DNA from: Pseudomonas sp. StFLB209
Lineage (GTDB): Bacteria; Pseudomonadota; Gammaproteobacteria; Pseudomonadales; Pseudomonadaceae
Direction: 5' to 3'
DNA length: 64,000 nt
NCBI RefSeq assembly: GCF_000829415.1
Contig: NZ_AP014637.1
Coordinates: 682,001-746,000 of the forward strand
The position numbers were made by a program, and so were the translations under genes. Every line of letters starts with the position of its first letter. The first letter of the stretch is position 1. Under the pieces are notes generated by a model. The model did not search any database and had not been told where the DNA came from. It saw only the letters and a program-made list of their open reading frames with translations. Below are positions 7,200 through 16,511 of the stretch, in pieces.

Positions 7200-10100
7200 T
7201 CAACTCACTGGCGGTGGCGGTGGAATGCTGGCTGCCGCTGGCGGGCCGCCGACCGGTGGCTGGAACAGTGAGGCCAGCTCAACGATTTGCCCGGCGCCTT
7301 GCCAACCGGCCATGCCCTCACGCCACAACTGGCTGTCGCGGGTTACCTGGCCGCTTTGCACGTACTGTTGCAATTGCGCGGTGGTGTACGGACCGTAGGT
7401 GCTGCCGGCCACACTCAAGTGGTAGCTGTATTGCGGCAGCGCAGCGGGTGGTGGCGGCGGTGCGAAGCCGCCCGGGGCCGGCGGTGGTGGCGGTGCGGCA
7501 ACGGCTGGCGCAGCGACCGGCGCGGTTGCGGGTGTCTGGGCATTGAGCAGGTTATCCAGCCAGCCCTCATTGAAGAACTCATTGCGCACGCTGATTTTTT
7601 CAGCGTGTTCAGGATGGACTTCGTCGTGATAAACATCGGCACGTGAGCCGACCACAAATTGACTGAATTGCCCCAACGCCGCCTCTGCACTACGGACCAG
7701 ATGGTCTTCCTGACCTGGAACCTGACGCTTGAGGCGCGCCTTGTATTCATTTTTGAGCAGTTCGGCAATCTTGAACGGGAACGACTGAAACGACTCGGAG
7801 GCGCCCTGCTCGTCAATACGCTTCTGCGCCTTATAGGCGCTGCGGCTCATCTCGTCGAACACCACGACCAACGCGGCAACCTGAGCATCGTTGAGACGCT
7901 GGGTGCGGCTGCGCACCTGATTCTCTATGTCACCGCGATGCACCGGCTTGAAGCCGCTTTGGCGAATCGAGAACTCATCACCGATGGTGAAGTCTTCTTT
8001 ATCGATGTAGAACTCGTACAGGTTGTTGTCCAGGCGCTTGAGCACACCCAAGGCAATGGCGTGCAGGTAGAGCTTGAAGTCTTCTGCAAACTGCCGGTAT
8101 TGCTCTTGCGTAAACTGGATGGGTTGCACGAACTGGCTGATGCGCTTGTGCACATGCAGCGGGATCGCGGTGCTTTCCTTGCGGTAGCTGGCCAGGTAGG
8201 TCGGCAACGGGGTCAGCGCCGGCATCGGGAAGCCCGACAACTCGGTGAAGCAGATCAGTTTGCCCGGCGTGCCCGACTCGACAAACTGAATCTGCCCGGC
8301 GTTCAAACCGGTGCCTTGTGGCAGGCACTGGCCGAGCATCGCACCGTAAACCCGCTTGAATTCGCTGGCGTCGTTGACGCCGATCAGGCAGGTGTAGCGG
8401 TCTTTGTTGATATTGAAACCGCCAGTGAGGTTAAGCGGCGTCCACGGCATGGCACGCTGCAGCAACTGGCGGAATTTCTCGCGCTGCTCATCCGGGTTCA
8501 GGGCGCCTAACGCGGCCATCAGCGGGTCAGCGGCCGAAGCCTGCCGGGGCAATTGCTGTACCGATTTGTTACGCAGTTTCGACAGCAACTCTTCCTGGCC
8601 TTCTTCGGTCTGCAGCTTGCCGAACAGCACTTTGGAACCGCCAAAATCCTTGAACGCGTCTTTGGCCCACTCACGCACGTCCGGGTTTTCACCCATGGCT
8701 TCTTCGCTGTTTTGCACCAGCGTCAGCGCAATCAGGGTGGCGTGTTCCTCCTTGATGCTGGCGTCGATCTTGGCGATATCGGTGTCGATACGTTTGAGCA
8801 ATTGGTTGACCGCGTTGCGGCCATCTTGCAGACGACCGACAAAACCATTCCAGACCGGCTGGCCGTTGTGGTCCACCGACTCTTTACGGCCCAGCCACTC
8901 GGAAACATCACGCAGCAGCAACGCAGCTTCGCGGGCCGCGATAAAGCGGACATAGAACAACAGGCTTTCGCGCAGGGTGTCTTTGATCTGTCCCAGAACC
9001 GTGTCGGCCTGTTTGTCTTTACCACTCAGGCGGGCAAACAAGCCCTTGTCGGTAGTTTCCTTGAGGCGCTCGAACTCACGTGCCAGTTCGGCAGACTCAA
9101 GCTTCTCGGACAGTTCGCGAAAGCGCGCGGCGTTCTTTTCCAGCGCCGGGATAATCCCGCCGCCCTCGTTTTCCAGACGGTCCTTGAGCATTTCGACCAA
9201 GGCCAGGGTGTAATCCAGGCCACCGCGCTCGTCGTCGTCCAGACGGCGGAACAGTTTTTCCGGCAAGGCATCTTCGCGGGTCAGTTCAGCCAGTCGCTTG
9301 AAGCGATTTTCACGAATCCGCACTTCGTGGTTGCGCTCGGCGCTGTCCACCGAGCTGCCCTTGGTGTCGCGCTCCAGCTGCTGCTGGATTTCACGCACAT
9401 GGGTCAACCACTGCTCTTTATCCGCGCCACCACTTTGCAGGCGCTCAAACAAAGCTTCGACTTTCTGCTCGATCTGGCCAGTGACGCTGATGTCACCGTC
9501 GACCTGCAACAAGTCGTCAGCGATCTGATAATGGGTAAACTCACCCGTTGCCACAGTCAGCTCAACACGCGACAGAAACTCGGGCAACTCGGTGAACGTG
9601 CGCGGGGTCACGTTGAGCTGTTCTTTGAGAAACTCATCGCGCTCTTTATCGGTAGGCCGGTTGCCGCCGGCAGCCGCACTGGCCACGCCGAAAAATGCCT
9701 TGAGCATCTGCTGCACCTGGCGGCACAAGCGCACGTTCTGCCGAGCGTCGATGCGAGTGTCCAGCGTTGCCTGGCCAATCGAGGAGTAGCTGCACGGGAA
9801 GCGCAACTCGGTGTTGTCACCGTAGTCCTGGGGCAGACGCACGGTATAAGAGCGGATCTTGTGCTGGTTCTGGTTGACCGCGATCGAGCGCTTCTTGTTA
9901 GCGAAGTCCTGCGAGGTGAAGTCGGTGAACAACACGTCAGAGAGCATCTCGTAGATGTCTTCCTGATCGCTGGTCTTGGCCTGGGCGATGTTGGTGTTAT
10001 CGATGATGTAGACATCATCGTAAGGGCGCGTGTCGATAAACAGGTTATCGGTGGCGTCCCAGTGCTTGAGCAATGGATTGCCGCGCATGCAGGTTTCCAG

Positions 10101-10880
10101 CTCCATCAACGCCGCATAGCCGTTGGCCTGCACGCGCTCGGTGTTGTAGGCATGAAAGCCGCCGGGCAATACAAAAAACAGATCGACCTTACCGGCGATG
10201 TTGCTCTCTTTAAGAATCGCCTTGGCCAGGTAGCCCATGTCCAGAAACGAGCCCGAACCGGTGCCGCCAGCAGCAGAGCCGGTGATCACGATGCGGATCT
10301 TTCCAGGCTCGATTTCCAGCCCGAGTTTTTTCAGTTTGTCGGCCTGGGCACCGATATTGCTCAGCAGGCGGCCGACCTTGTCGCGCAGTTTGTCGCGAAT
10401 GGTCGGGTACTTGTCGAAGAAGTACAGGCGCGACAAAGCGCGAATCTGCCCGGCGCCCTTGGACGGGTCGATGCCCAGATGGCGGATCTTTTCCGGGGTC
10501 AGCGGAAACCACTCGGCCACTTCGCGGTGCCGGTTGAGCTCGTCGATGGAGTGGGTGTACTTGCTCAGGTTGAGCTGCTCGATGATCTTTTCTTCCGAGG
10601 TGAAGCTCACCTGCTCGGCCAGCACGTCGGTTTTCACCGACTTGCCGTCCTGAGTGACTTCGCCGGAATCGAGGTCGAAGTTGACAAATTGCACCACCGG
10701 GAAATCGGCGATCTGCTGCACCTGGCTATTGCCGCCCCAGATGGCATTGAGAATACGCCGGCGCACGCGGATGTTGACCTTCATCCCCGTACCGCCAAGG
10801 GCGATGAACAGCGTCGGGTGAATCTTCTCGACGATGGGGGTCGTTGCCGTCGCGCCGGTTGGCTGTGCAGTGTCGCTCAT
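7200..10880 (-). CDS. Large tubulin/FtsZ-like protein with C-terminal GYF-type domain
   Basis: A 1226-residue protein. A nucleotide-binding loop ALGGTGMKV lies at residues 27-35, and the tubulin/FtsZ signature GSAAGGTGSGSF at 201-212, so it belongs to the 'tubulin-like' (Tubulin_2) group and probably binds GTP. The middle (about 400-1100) is mostly helical with charged coiled-coil stretches. Proline-rich segments flank a GYF_2-like domain at about 1150-1208 (YSYHL...YGPY...LWREGMAGW), a fold that usually binds proline-rich peptides. The ATG at 10880 was chosen over upstream starts because GGAG sits 7 bases before it. It lies in the middle of a five-gene operon with a VWA protein and two membrane proteins. 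Related FtsZ-like families with VWA neighbours have been proposed to remodel membranes; the actual role here is unknown. Confidence 0.88.
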   Translation of the reverse strand: MSDTAQPTGATATTPIVEKIHPTLFIALGGTGMKVNIRVRRRILNAIWGGNSQVQQIADFPVVQFVNFDLDSGEVTQDGKSVKTDVLAEQVSFTSEEKIIEQLNLSKYTHSIDELNRHREVAEWFPLTPEKIRHLGIDPSKGAGQIRALSRLYFFDKYPTIRDKLRDKVGRLLSNIGAQADKLKKLGLEIEPGKIRIVITGSAAGGTGSGSFLDMGYLAKAILKESNIAGKVDLFFVLPGGFHAYNTERVQANGYAALMELETCMRGNPLLKHWDATDNLFIDTRPYDDVYIIDNTNIAQAKTSDQEDIYEMLSDVLFTDFTSQDFANKKRSIAVNQNQHKIRSYTVRLPQDYGDNTELRFPCSYSSIGQATLDTRIDARQNVRLCRQVQQMLKAFFGVASAAAGGNRPTDKERDEFLKEQLNVTPRTFTELPEFLSRVELTVATGEFTHYQIADDLLQVDGDISVTGQIEQKVEALFERLQSGGADKEQWLTHVREIQQQLERDTKGSSVDSAERNHEVRIRENRFKRLAELTREDALPEKLFRRLDDDERGGLDYTLALVEMLKDRLENEGGGIIPALEKNAARFRELSEKLESAELAREFERLKETTDKGLFARLSGKDKQADTVLGQIKDTLRESLLFYVRFIAAREAALLLRDVSEWLGRKESVDHNGQPVWNGFVGRLQDGRNAVNQLLKRIDTDIAKIDASIKEEHATLIALTLVQNSEEAMGENPDVREWAKDAFKDFGGSKVLFGKLQTEEGQEELLSKLRNKSVQQLPRQASAADPLMAALGALNPDEQREKFRQLLQRAMPWTPLNLTGGFNINKDRYTCLIGVNDASEFKRVYGAMLGQCLPQGTGLNAGQIQFVESGTPGKLICFTELSGFPMPALTPLPTYLASYRKESTAIPLHVHKRISQFVQPIQFTQEQYRQFAEDFKLYLHAIALGVLKRLDNNLYEFYIDKEDFTIGDEFSIRQSGFKPVHRGDIENQVRSRTQRLNDAQVAALVVVFDEMSRSAYKAQKRIDEQGASESFQSFPFKIAELLKNEYKARLKRQVPGQEDHLVRSAEAALGQFSQFVVGSRADVYHDEVHPEHAEKISVRNEFFNEGWLDNLLNAQTPATAPVAAPAVAAPPPPPAPGGFAPPPPPAALPQYSYHLSVAGSTYGPYTTAQLQQYVQSGQVTRDSQLWREGMAGWQGAGQIVELASLFQPPVGGPPAAASIPPPPPVS

Positions 10881-10991
10881 TGAAAACTCCATGTGCCCGG
10901 GCCGGGCAGGCCGAGTGGCTCGGCATTGATCCAGATATTCAGTACAGGCAACCACGGCCGCAAGATGCCGTGGTCATGGCAAGCGCTTTGC

Positions 10992-11402
10992 TCAGCGCTT
11001 GGCAGAGAAGGTCATCAGCCAAGCCACCAACGAGATCGCTGCCACAGCACCGAGCGGCGCGAAATACAACGGCGCCAGGAACTGGCCCGAATTGATCACG
11101 GCAAGCACGGCCATGGCTGCGACCATCAGCAACCCCAGGAACAGAAACCAGGCCGAGGCGTTGGCACGGCTGGGCGCCACGCGCTCACGCACCCGCCAGT
11201 TGGCGTAAGCGTTCTTGATCACGAAGAAGACAATCGCCAGCACCACCAGCACGGCAACGCCAATCAGCGCATCGCGGCTGTCGACTTTTTTCGGTCCCAA
11301 GTCCAGCGGTACAGGCGCGGCAAGAGTACTTGTGGTGGTTGCCGGAGCTGCTGCCTCGGTAGTGCTTTGGATCGGGGCTGGCAGTGCGCTGGTCTGGGCC
11401 AT
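10992..11402 (-). CDS. Small three-helix membrane protein of the tubulin-like operon
   Basis: A 136-residue protein of no family I recognise. Residues 1-40 are rich in Ala, Thr and Pro. Three membrane helices follow at about 45-63, 85-103 and 110-131. The loop between the first two is basic (NWRVRERVAPSR), so it is probably cytoplasmic. The start has GGAAG upstream with good spacing. It lies 33 bases after the VWA gene and 111 bases before the tubulin-like gene, all on the same strand, so co-expression is likely. It may be a membrane anchor for the system, which is inference from position only. Confidence 0.8.
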   Translation of the reverse strand: MAQTSALPAPIQSTTEAAAPATTTSTLAAPVPLDLGPKKVDSRDALIGVAVLVVLAIVFFVIKNAYANWRVRERVAPSRANASAWFLFLGLLMVAAMAVLAVINSGQFLAPLYFAPLGAVAAISLVAWLMTFSAKR

Positions 11403-11435
11403 TTGAAAAACTTCCTTGAGAGACTTGAGAGTGAA

Positions 11436-12902
11436 TTACTTGAGACGCACAGCGATATCAGGGGCCTGGTCTTGCAGACGCGCACCGAACAGGCCACGTT
11501 TCAACGTTGCGACCTTGTTCTGACGGGCGTCATAGACACCCACACTGGCAAACGGTTTGAGTGGATAAGGCTGGGTCATGCCTTCCACGGCAACGGTGAA
11601 CGTTTTCTTGCCGCCCAGCATGGCGAGCAGCAGCAACAAACCGATCAACAACGCCACGAACAAGCCAAGCAGCAATAGCACAGGCCCCAACGGGTAGCTG
11701 ACTTGCAACACGATTGGCAGACGCGTTGCCGAACTGCTGGCGTCGCTTGAGGGCACGAACACATCCGGCAAGGCATCACCGGGAAACAGTTCGTTCATGC
11801 GTTTGACGAAATCCTGAGAAATGCGCAGTTGCTGCTCGCTCAAACGCACTTCAATGGCGCCAGAACGCTGATAGCCGCTGGAAAAAATCACTTCACTGGA
11901 CCATTGAGACGGCAAAGGCGGCAATTGCAGGCTGATCGCCAACGGCGCGGAACGTGCGCCGGGCTCAAGGTCACTGATGCGCGCCAGCGAAATACTCGAC
12001 TGCAAGGCTTCGCCCGGCATGTCCAGCGCCATGTCGATCTTTGCATCGTGAATCTGGTAGGGGTTGAACTGATTCTCGAACTGCCCCAACAGCACCGCCG
12101 TTTTAGGTGAGCTGTCGACCTTGATATTGAGCACCACCGTCTGCTGATCAGGCGCCAGCTCAGCACTGACGTCCTCGGTGTCCTGCACACCAGTGGGGAT
12201 GAAACGCACCGCCGATCGCGTCAGTGGTTTCAGCCGCACATGATTGTCGTTGAGCAGGCTGGACAAGGCCGGCTGAGCCAATACCTGTTCCAGCGCAGCA
12301 CCGGCACTCTTGCCATAGGCCAAGGCATAGATCATCAGGCCATTGGCTTGATAGTTCGGACCTTTTACCGGCATCTTCTGTGGGAACGCCGCAATCCGGC
12401 TGATCGACTCATCCTTGTGCAGCAAGTCATAGAACTCGCGGTTCTTGAGCTGCGTTTCACCACTGTTGTTCGGGCTGTTCTTGTTGTTGGTGATGATCCA
12501 CACAATCCCTTCACGACCCTCAAGGCCGGTGGTGATTGCAGCCAGCAACGCTTCCTTGAAATCGGTGTCTGCGTAAGCGCCGCCCGACTTGCGCGCCAGG
12601 TTCAATTGGTTGACGCTTTCAGCCAGCTTGCCGTGGGTACCGGGCCCCCGGTAAGTCCATTGCGGCGAGGGGTGCGAGTTGTCGGCCTGGTTAAAGCCAC
12701 CGACCACGACTTCGCCGTCACCCGCCGCCGTGGCCGCCAGTTTTATGACCAAAGGCTTGAACGCAGATGCCGGGTCCACGTAGAACGGCTCCATCCAGCC
12801 GGAGTTCTGTACCAGAAACACTTGGCGCAGCGGCTGCGCCGAGGCCGTGGCGCAGGTCAACGCCAACATCAGCGTAGCGGCGCGAAGCATCAGCTGTTTC
12901 AT
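11436..12902 (-). CDS. Membrane-anchored protein with degenerate von Willebrand A domain
   Basis: A 488-residue protein with a cleavable-looking signal peptide (residues 1-22), a VWA-like periplasmic region (about 27-220), one membrane helix (about 406-429) and a 59-residue cytoplasmic tail. The first VWA strand reads VFLVQNSGWM, so the metal-site motif DxSxS is changed to Q32-x-S34-x-W36. The later regions YADTDFKEAL and GIVWIITNNK match the positions of the second and third metal loops, but the last lacks the usual TDG. Metal binding is therefore doubtful. The ATG at 12902 overlaps the upstream gene's stop as ATGA, and the signal peptide begins exactly there, which fixes the start. The tail could contact the tubulin-like protein; that is inference. 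Confidence 0.82.
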   Translation of the reverse strand: MKQLMLRAATLMLALTCATASAQPLRQVFLVQNSGWMEPFYVDPASAFKPLVIKLAATAAGDGEVVVGGFNQADNSHPSPQWTYRGPGTHGKLAESVNQLNLARKSGGAYADTDFKEALLAAITTGLEGREGIVWIITNNKNSPNNSGETQLKNREFYDLLHKDESISRIAAFPQKMPVKGPNYQANGLMIYALAYGKSAGAALEQVLAQPALSSLLNDNHVRLKPLTRSAVRFIPTGVQDTEDVSAELAPDQQTVVLNIKVDSSPKTAVLLGQFENQFNPYQIHDAKIDMALDMPGEALQSSISLARISDLEPGARSAPLAISLQLPPLPSQWSSEVIFSSGYQRSGAIEVRLSEQQLRISQDFVKRMNELFPGDALPDVFVPSSDASSSATRLPIVLQVSYPLGPVLLLLGLFVALLIGLLLLLAMLGGKKTFTVAVEGMTQPYPLKPFASVGVYDARQNKVATLKRGLFGARLQDQAPDIAVRLK

Positions 12903-14362
12903 TCGGCTTTCCATCGGTAGAGCGCTCCACTGGAATCGATGTACAGCCACATCGCGTTATCGAAAAAGAACCATTGGGCTTTCCAGGGTTCGCTGACCAA
13001 CGCCTTCAAAGCAAAACCAATGCCGCCAACCTGATCAAGCCGATATTGCACATCGGCTTTCTGCTCACTCTGGAGAAACTCATCCAGCGGGCGGCTCTGC
13101 TGGGCTCGCATCGACAACAGCAGGCGCTCAGCGGTGAACTCGACAAACGGATACACCACTTCGCGGGTCGTGGGTTCGAGGTTTTCGTCGTGTTCATCCC
13201 ATGGCCGTTCCAGGCGGATGTTGTATTTAAAGCTCAGGTGCCCGGTGCCCAGCCGATAGCCCTTCACCGGACGGGACGGGTCGGTTGCACCGACATCCAG
13301 TTGCAGATAGCTCAGGCGCTCATCGCTGGACACTTGCTGCCACAAACCACTGCCATCGCGAAAAGGCGGGCCTTGCTCAGGGTATGCCGTGGCGCCATCT
13401 GGCCAAGGATGCCATTGGGCTTGCACGGCCATGCCCTGACGCAGGCTCAAATAACCGTGTTCACCAATCCACAGCAAACGTCGTGAAGAAGGATCGCGCA
13501 CGGGTGCTGAAAGCCGGGTCATACGCTGCGGATCAGCATCAGCGACCGGGTAGTGCTCCCAGCCGGTATTCGTCGGGCTGACCAAGCGCACGCTGCCATC
13601 GCTCATGACCAGCGGTAGCCAGGCACGATCTTCCAGATCCCCAGGCCCAGCCAGTGCCCGGCCCTCTTTACGCTGGGTCCGGTACTTGAGAGACACCGGG
13701 TCGACCTTTATCAGGACCGCCCCCTCTTCACCGCCCAAAAACAAGGCGTTGGTCCCATCAATGGCAAGCAGGCTGACTGACCAGGCCCAGTTCTCCAGCC
13801 GAGTACGCCCGATTGGCACACTCTCGGCATGCAGCTCTTGCCATTTACCCGCGCCGCGTAACCACAGAAACAGGCTGCCTTCACGACCCAATGCGAACAA
13901 CGCATCGCGGTAGCCGCCCACATTGGCGACAAAGAAGTTCAAGCCGTTCATGCGCGGCAGTTCGATGATTTCTTTGCTGTCGTTGAGATCGCGAGCGCCG
14001 CTGCGCTGCAAGCGCTGGAACACGCCAGACACAATCTTCTGCGCCATTGCGCACTGGCCATCGGCGATCACCCGCGAGCCACTACCGTCACCATAAGGCG
14101 GCAGCCAACAGCTTCGGGCATTCCAGGCAGGAGCAGGCAGCGGCTCGCCGCTACTGGGGCAGAACTTGAAGGCTGCGGGCAGGTATTGACTGGAAGAACC
14201 GGGTGCCAACCGGGCACCGGCGAGATAGTCCAGATCGACCAGGCAATCGCCAGTGTCTACGCCAGCGATGCTGCGCAACGAGAAACGGCCATCAGGGGTT
14301 TGCTGCCAGATCTGATTACCAAACGTCCAGGTGTGCACACCGTCCTTTGTGGCTGTATCCAT
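12899..14362 (-). CDS. Protein of unknown family, first gene of the tubulin-like operon
   Basis: A 487-residue protein without signal peptide or membrane helix. I do not recognise a family. The N-terminal 130 residues contain scattered cysteines (GDCLVDL, FKFCPSSGEPL, ARSCWLPP, DGQCAM) that might bind metal, though the spacing is not that of a standard zinc ribbon. Residues about 140-360 contain repeated short strand-like blocks ending in Gly/Asp turns (ALFALGREGSLFLWL, NALFLGGEEGAVLIKV, RLLWIGEHGYLSL), reminiscent of a beta-propeller. The ATG has AGGA upstream. Its stop overlaps the VWA start by four bases, so the two are translationally coupled. The operon promoter should lie in 14363-14546, where I see no convincing boxes. 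Confidence 0.75.
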   Translation of the reverse strand: MDTATKDGVHTWTFGNQIWQQTPDGRFSLRSIAGVDTGDCLVDLDYLAGARLAPGSSSQYLPAAFKFCPSSGEPLPAPAWNARSCWLPPYGDGSGSRVIADGQCAMAQKIVSGVFQRLQRSGARDLNDSKEIIELPRMNGLNFFVANVGGYRDALFALGREGSLFLWLRGAGKWQELHAESVPIGRTRLENWAWSVSLLAIDGTNALFLGGEEGAVLIKVDPVSLKYRTQRKEGRALAGPGDLEDRAWLPLVMSDGSVRLVSPTNTGWEHYPVADADPQRMTRLSAPVRDPSSRRLLWIGEHGYLSLRQGMAVQAQWHPWPDGATAYPEQGPPFRDGSGLWQQVSSDERLSYLQLDVGATDPSRPVKGYRLGTGHLSFKYNIRLERPWDEHDENLEPTTREVVYPFVEFTAERLLLSMRAQQSRPLDEFLQSEQKADVQYRLDQVGGIGFALKALVSEPWKAQWFFFDNAMWLYIDSSGALYRWKAE

Positions 14363-14546
14363 AAATTCCTGCTTTGCACTTGAGCCAACCGGCCAGCCTG
14401 AACATCAGCGCTGCCAGCGATAGGTAGATTCGGGTGTCATTTGCGAAGCGGTGACAACGCGATAAGTAACAGCATTTTGCCAGCTAATCATCCAGCAAAA
14501 CAATGCCATATCAAGGATGCAGGCCGCGCAGCAGTCCGCAACAGGC

Positions 14547-14897
14547 TCACTTGACGTTGCCTGGTTGCCAGGTCGAGTTGGGAATCACAATGTTGCCGTC
14601 GGCCATCTGGCGATAGAGGGTGTAAGGCAACACGACGGTGTCGAGCACTCCAGATATTGCGCCATCAAGCAGCACACCGGCCAGCAGCCCGCCACTCTTG
14701 TCAGTGTTGCTGGCCGGTTTGGCGTTCAACTGGCAGAAGGTGTAAGTAACACCGCTGTAAACCCGGGCGATCTCATCGCAATGAGTATTGAGCTTGCGCA
14801 GTTCGCGACCACTGTACTCATCATCACGAAACACTGTATTGATGGTGCCGCAACCACTGAGCAGCAGGATTGCCAACCCTACAATTCCTTTTCTCAT
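14547..14897 (-). CDS. YceK/YidQ-family lipoprotein
   Basis: A 116-residue exported lipoprotein: a hydrophobic signal of about 15 residues ends in the lipobox LLSG-C16, followed by GTINTVF. The segment VYSGVTYTFCQL and the later hydrophobic stretch ending in a DTVVLPYTLYRQ motif are typical of the YceK/YidQ (DUF1375) lipoproteins, small envelope proteins whose role is unknown. The gene stands alone on the minus strand, just upstream of the tubulin-like operon with about 185 bases between, so common transcription is possible but not evident. Confidence 0.82.
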   Translation of the reverse strand: MRKGIVGLAILLLSGCGTINTVFRDDEYSGRELRKLNTHCDEIARVYSGVTYTFCQLNAKPASNTDKSGGLLAGVLLDGAISGVLDTVVLPYTLYRQMADGNIVIPNSTWQPGNVK

Positions 14898-14996
14898 TCC
14901 TGTATCCCTGTCATCGGTAGATGCTCAAATTGCCCTGTTCGCGCTCATTACTTGCGAACGTAAAGGCGGCATCCTAACCCACAACCCTGTGCACCA

Positions 14997-15635
14997 TCAG
15001 CCATGGCGCTGTTCAAGTTCCATCAGTTCTTGCTCGATGCCGTCCATCAGCACCTCCCAGTCGGCCTGGGTTCTTTGCCGGGCATGGCCTTCGATGGGGA
15101 ACAGAAAATCCACGATGCCCGGCCTGACCGTCCCCTTGGTTACCGGCCCGAAGAACTCTACCGTCAGCGCCCGCGCCAGCATGTCGAGTTCGGCGGCGTG
15201 ATTGACCCAGCGCCAGTCGTCACGAACCACCATTTTGTCGAGCAGGATGCATTGTTTCTTGAATGCCCGTAGCGCAAGGCCAAAGGGGCTAACGGCCAGC
15301 TGGGCGATGAGCCGCGCGTGATCGGATGCCATCCGCTGCTCGGTGGCGGGGCCGAAGAACCACTCATTGAAGCCGATCTCGATTTCGCGAAACGCCACAT
15401 TGGCGTCCCAGATGATGCTCAGGGTCTTGTTCTGCCGGATATCGCGCTTCCAGGTGCCATAGGCGGCGAAGGCAACGCCGGCAATGCCACTGACCGCCAG
15501 CGCCCCGATCACTGCCGAGGCCGAGTCGACGACCGCATAGGCCTGGCCGGAGCCGGCGCTGAGCATGGCCGCGCAGACCAGCACGATGAGGGCAAGACAA
15601 GCACTGTAAAACCCGAAGGCGTAGGGGTCTTTCAT
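14997..15635 (-). CDS. Uncharacterised protein with two N-terminal membrane helices
   Basis: A 212-residue protein from the chosen ATG at 15635 (MKDPYAFGF). An in-frame TTG at 15677 would add 14 residues, but these are hydrophilic and have no ribosome-binding site. Two helices at about 5-27 and 38-60 are followed by a 145-residue cytoplasmic domain rich in aromatic and charged residues (AFREIEIGFNEWFFGP, DDWRWVNHAAELDML). I do not recognise a family. It is flanked by the lipoprotein gene on the same strand and by divergent sodC; nothing in the context suggests a function. Confidence 0.7.
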   Translation of the reverse strand: MKDPYAFGFYSACLALIVLVCAAMLSAGSGQAYAVVDSASAVIGALAVSGIAGVAFAAYGTWKRDIRQNKTLSIIWDANVAFREIEIGFNEWFFGPATEQRMASDHARLIAQLAVSPFGLALRAFKKQCILLDKMVVRDDWRWVNHAAELDMLARALTVEFFGPVTKGTVRPGIVDFLFPIEGHARQRTQADWEVLMDGIEQELMELEQRHG

Positions 15636-15856
15636 GATTGCACCGAGCCGGTTATTCCCAGTGGCGGGTGGCATCAACCGCTCAGATGACTGAGCTGAGC
15701 CTAGCCAAACTTCACCCGCTTCGCCCTGCCACGAGGCATTGATGCGACGGCAGGACAGGTTGAACCAATATCTTCATCCGGCTGCCCAAACAGAACCGGT
15801 AAGGTGTCGGTGCTTACTTTTTTCGATTCACAAACAACAGGATGTGTTGAACGCCT

Positions 15857-16384
15857 ATGAAACATACTCTCTGGCTCGGTCTGCTCGGTGCATTTTCCCT
15901 TAGCGCTCACGCGGCCTCACTGGACGTCCCGGTCAATATCGTCAGCGCCGATGGCGCGCCTAAAGCGGCCGGCAGCGTGCATGTCGAAGAAACCCAGTAC
16001 GGCCTGCTGTTCACCCCGAAACTCAGTGGCCTGCCGGCCGGCATTCATGGGTTCCATGTCCATCAGAACCCGAGCTGCGACGCGGCCGAGAAAGATGGCA
16101 AAAAAGTTGCCGCTCTGGCAGCCGGCGGTCACTTTGACCCGGCCAACACCGGCAAGCATTTGGGCCCATACGACGACAAGGGGCATCTGGGCGACCTGCC
16201 GGCGATCTACGTGACCGCTGACGGCAAGGCCGAGTACCCGGTCCTGGCCCCGCGTATCAAAAAGCTCGACGAAATCAAAGGCCGTGCCTTGATGGTCCAT
16301 GCCGGTGGCGATAACCACTCTGACCACCCTGCCCCGCTGGGCGGTGGCGGTGATCGTTATGCCTGCGGCGTGATCAAGGGCTGA
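15857..16384 (+). CDS. sodC: Periplasmic Cu/Zn superoxide dismutase SodC
   Basis: A 175-residue protein with a signal peptide (cleavage after AHA at about residue 19). It dismutates superoxide in the periplasm. Copper and zinc ligands are visible: [25 protein letters not shown], and the C-terminal [18 protein letters not shown] block. The disulfide cysteines are in NPSC and YACGV. Length and motifs match the bacterial SodC family. The ATG at 15857 has AGGA upstream. It is a single-gene unit divergent from the uncharacterised membrane protein. Confidence 0.96.
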   Translation: MKHTLWLGLLGAFSLSAHAASLDVPVNIVSADGAPKAAGSVHVEETQYGLLFTPKLSGLPAGIHGFHVHQNPSCDAAEKDGKKVAALAAGGHFDPANTGKHLGPYDDKGHLGDLPAIYVTADGKAEYPVLAPRIKKLDEIKGRALMVHAGGDNHSDHPAPLGGGGDRYACGVIKG

Positions 16385-16511
16385 CGGGGCGGGGCGGCGG
16401 GCTATCTGGCTCGCTGCCCGTCTGCCAGACCGATACGGCAGAAACAGCTTGTGGTGGCTGGACAAACCTACCAATCTTTCCTGAACGCTTCAGATCAGGA
16501 AGACCTCAGGC

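Noticed and set aside
8553..10883. A 776-codon open frame on the plus strand opposite the tubulin-like gene
   Set aside because: Shadow of a GC-rich gene: no recognisable domain, no ribosome-binding site, and the opposite strand encodes a clear tubulin signature.
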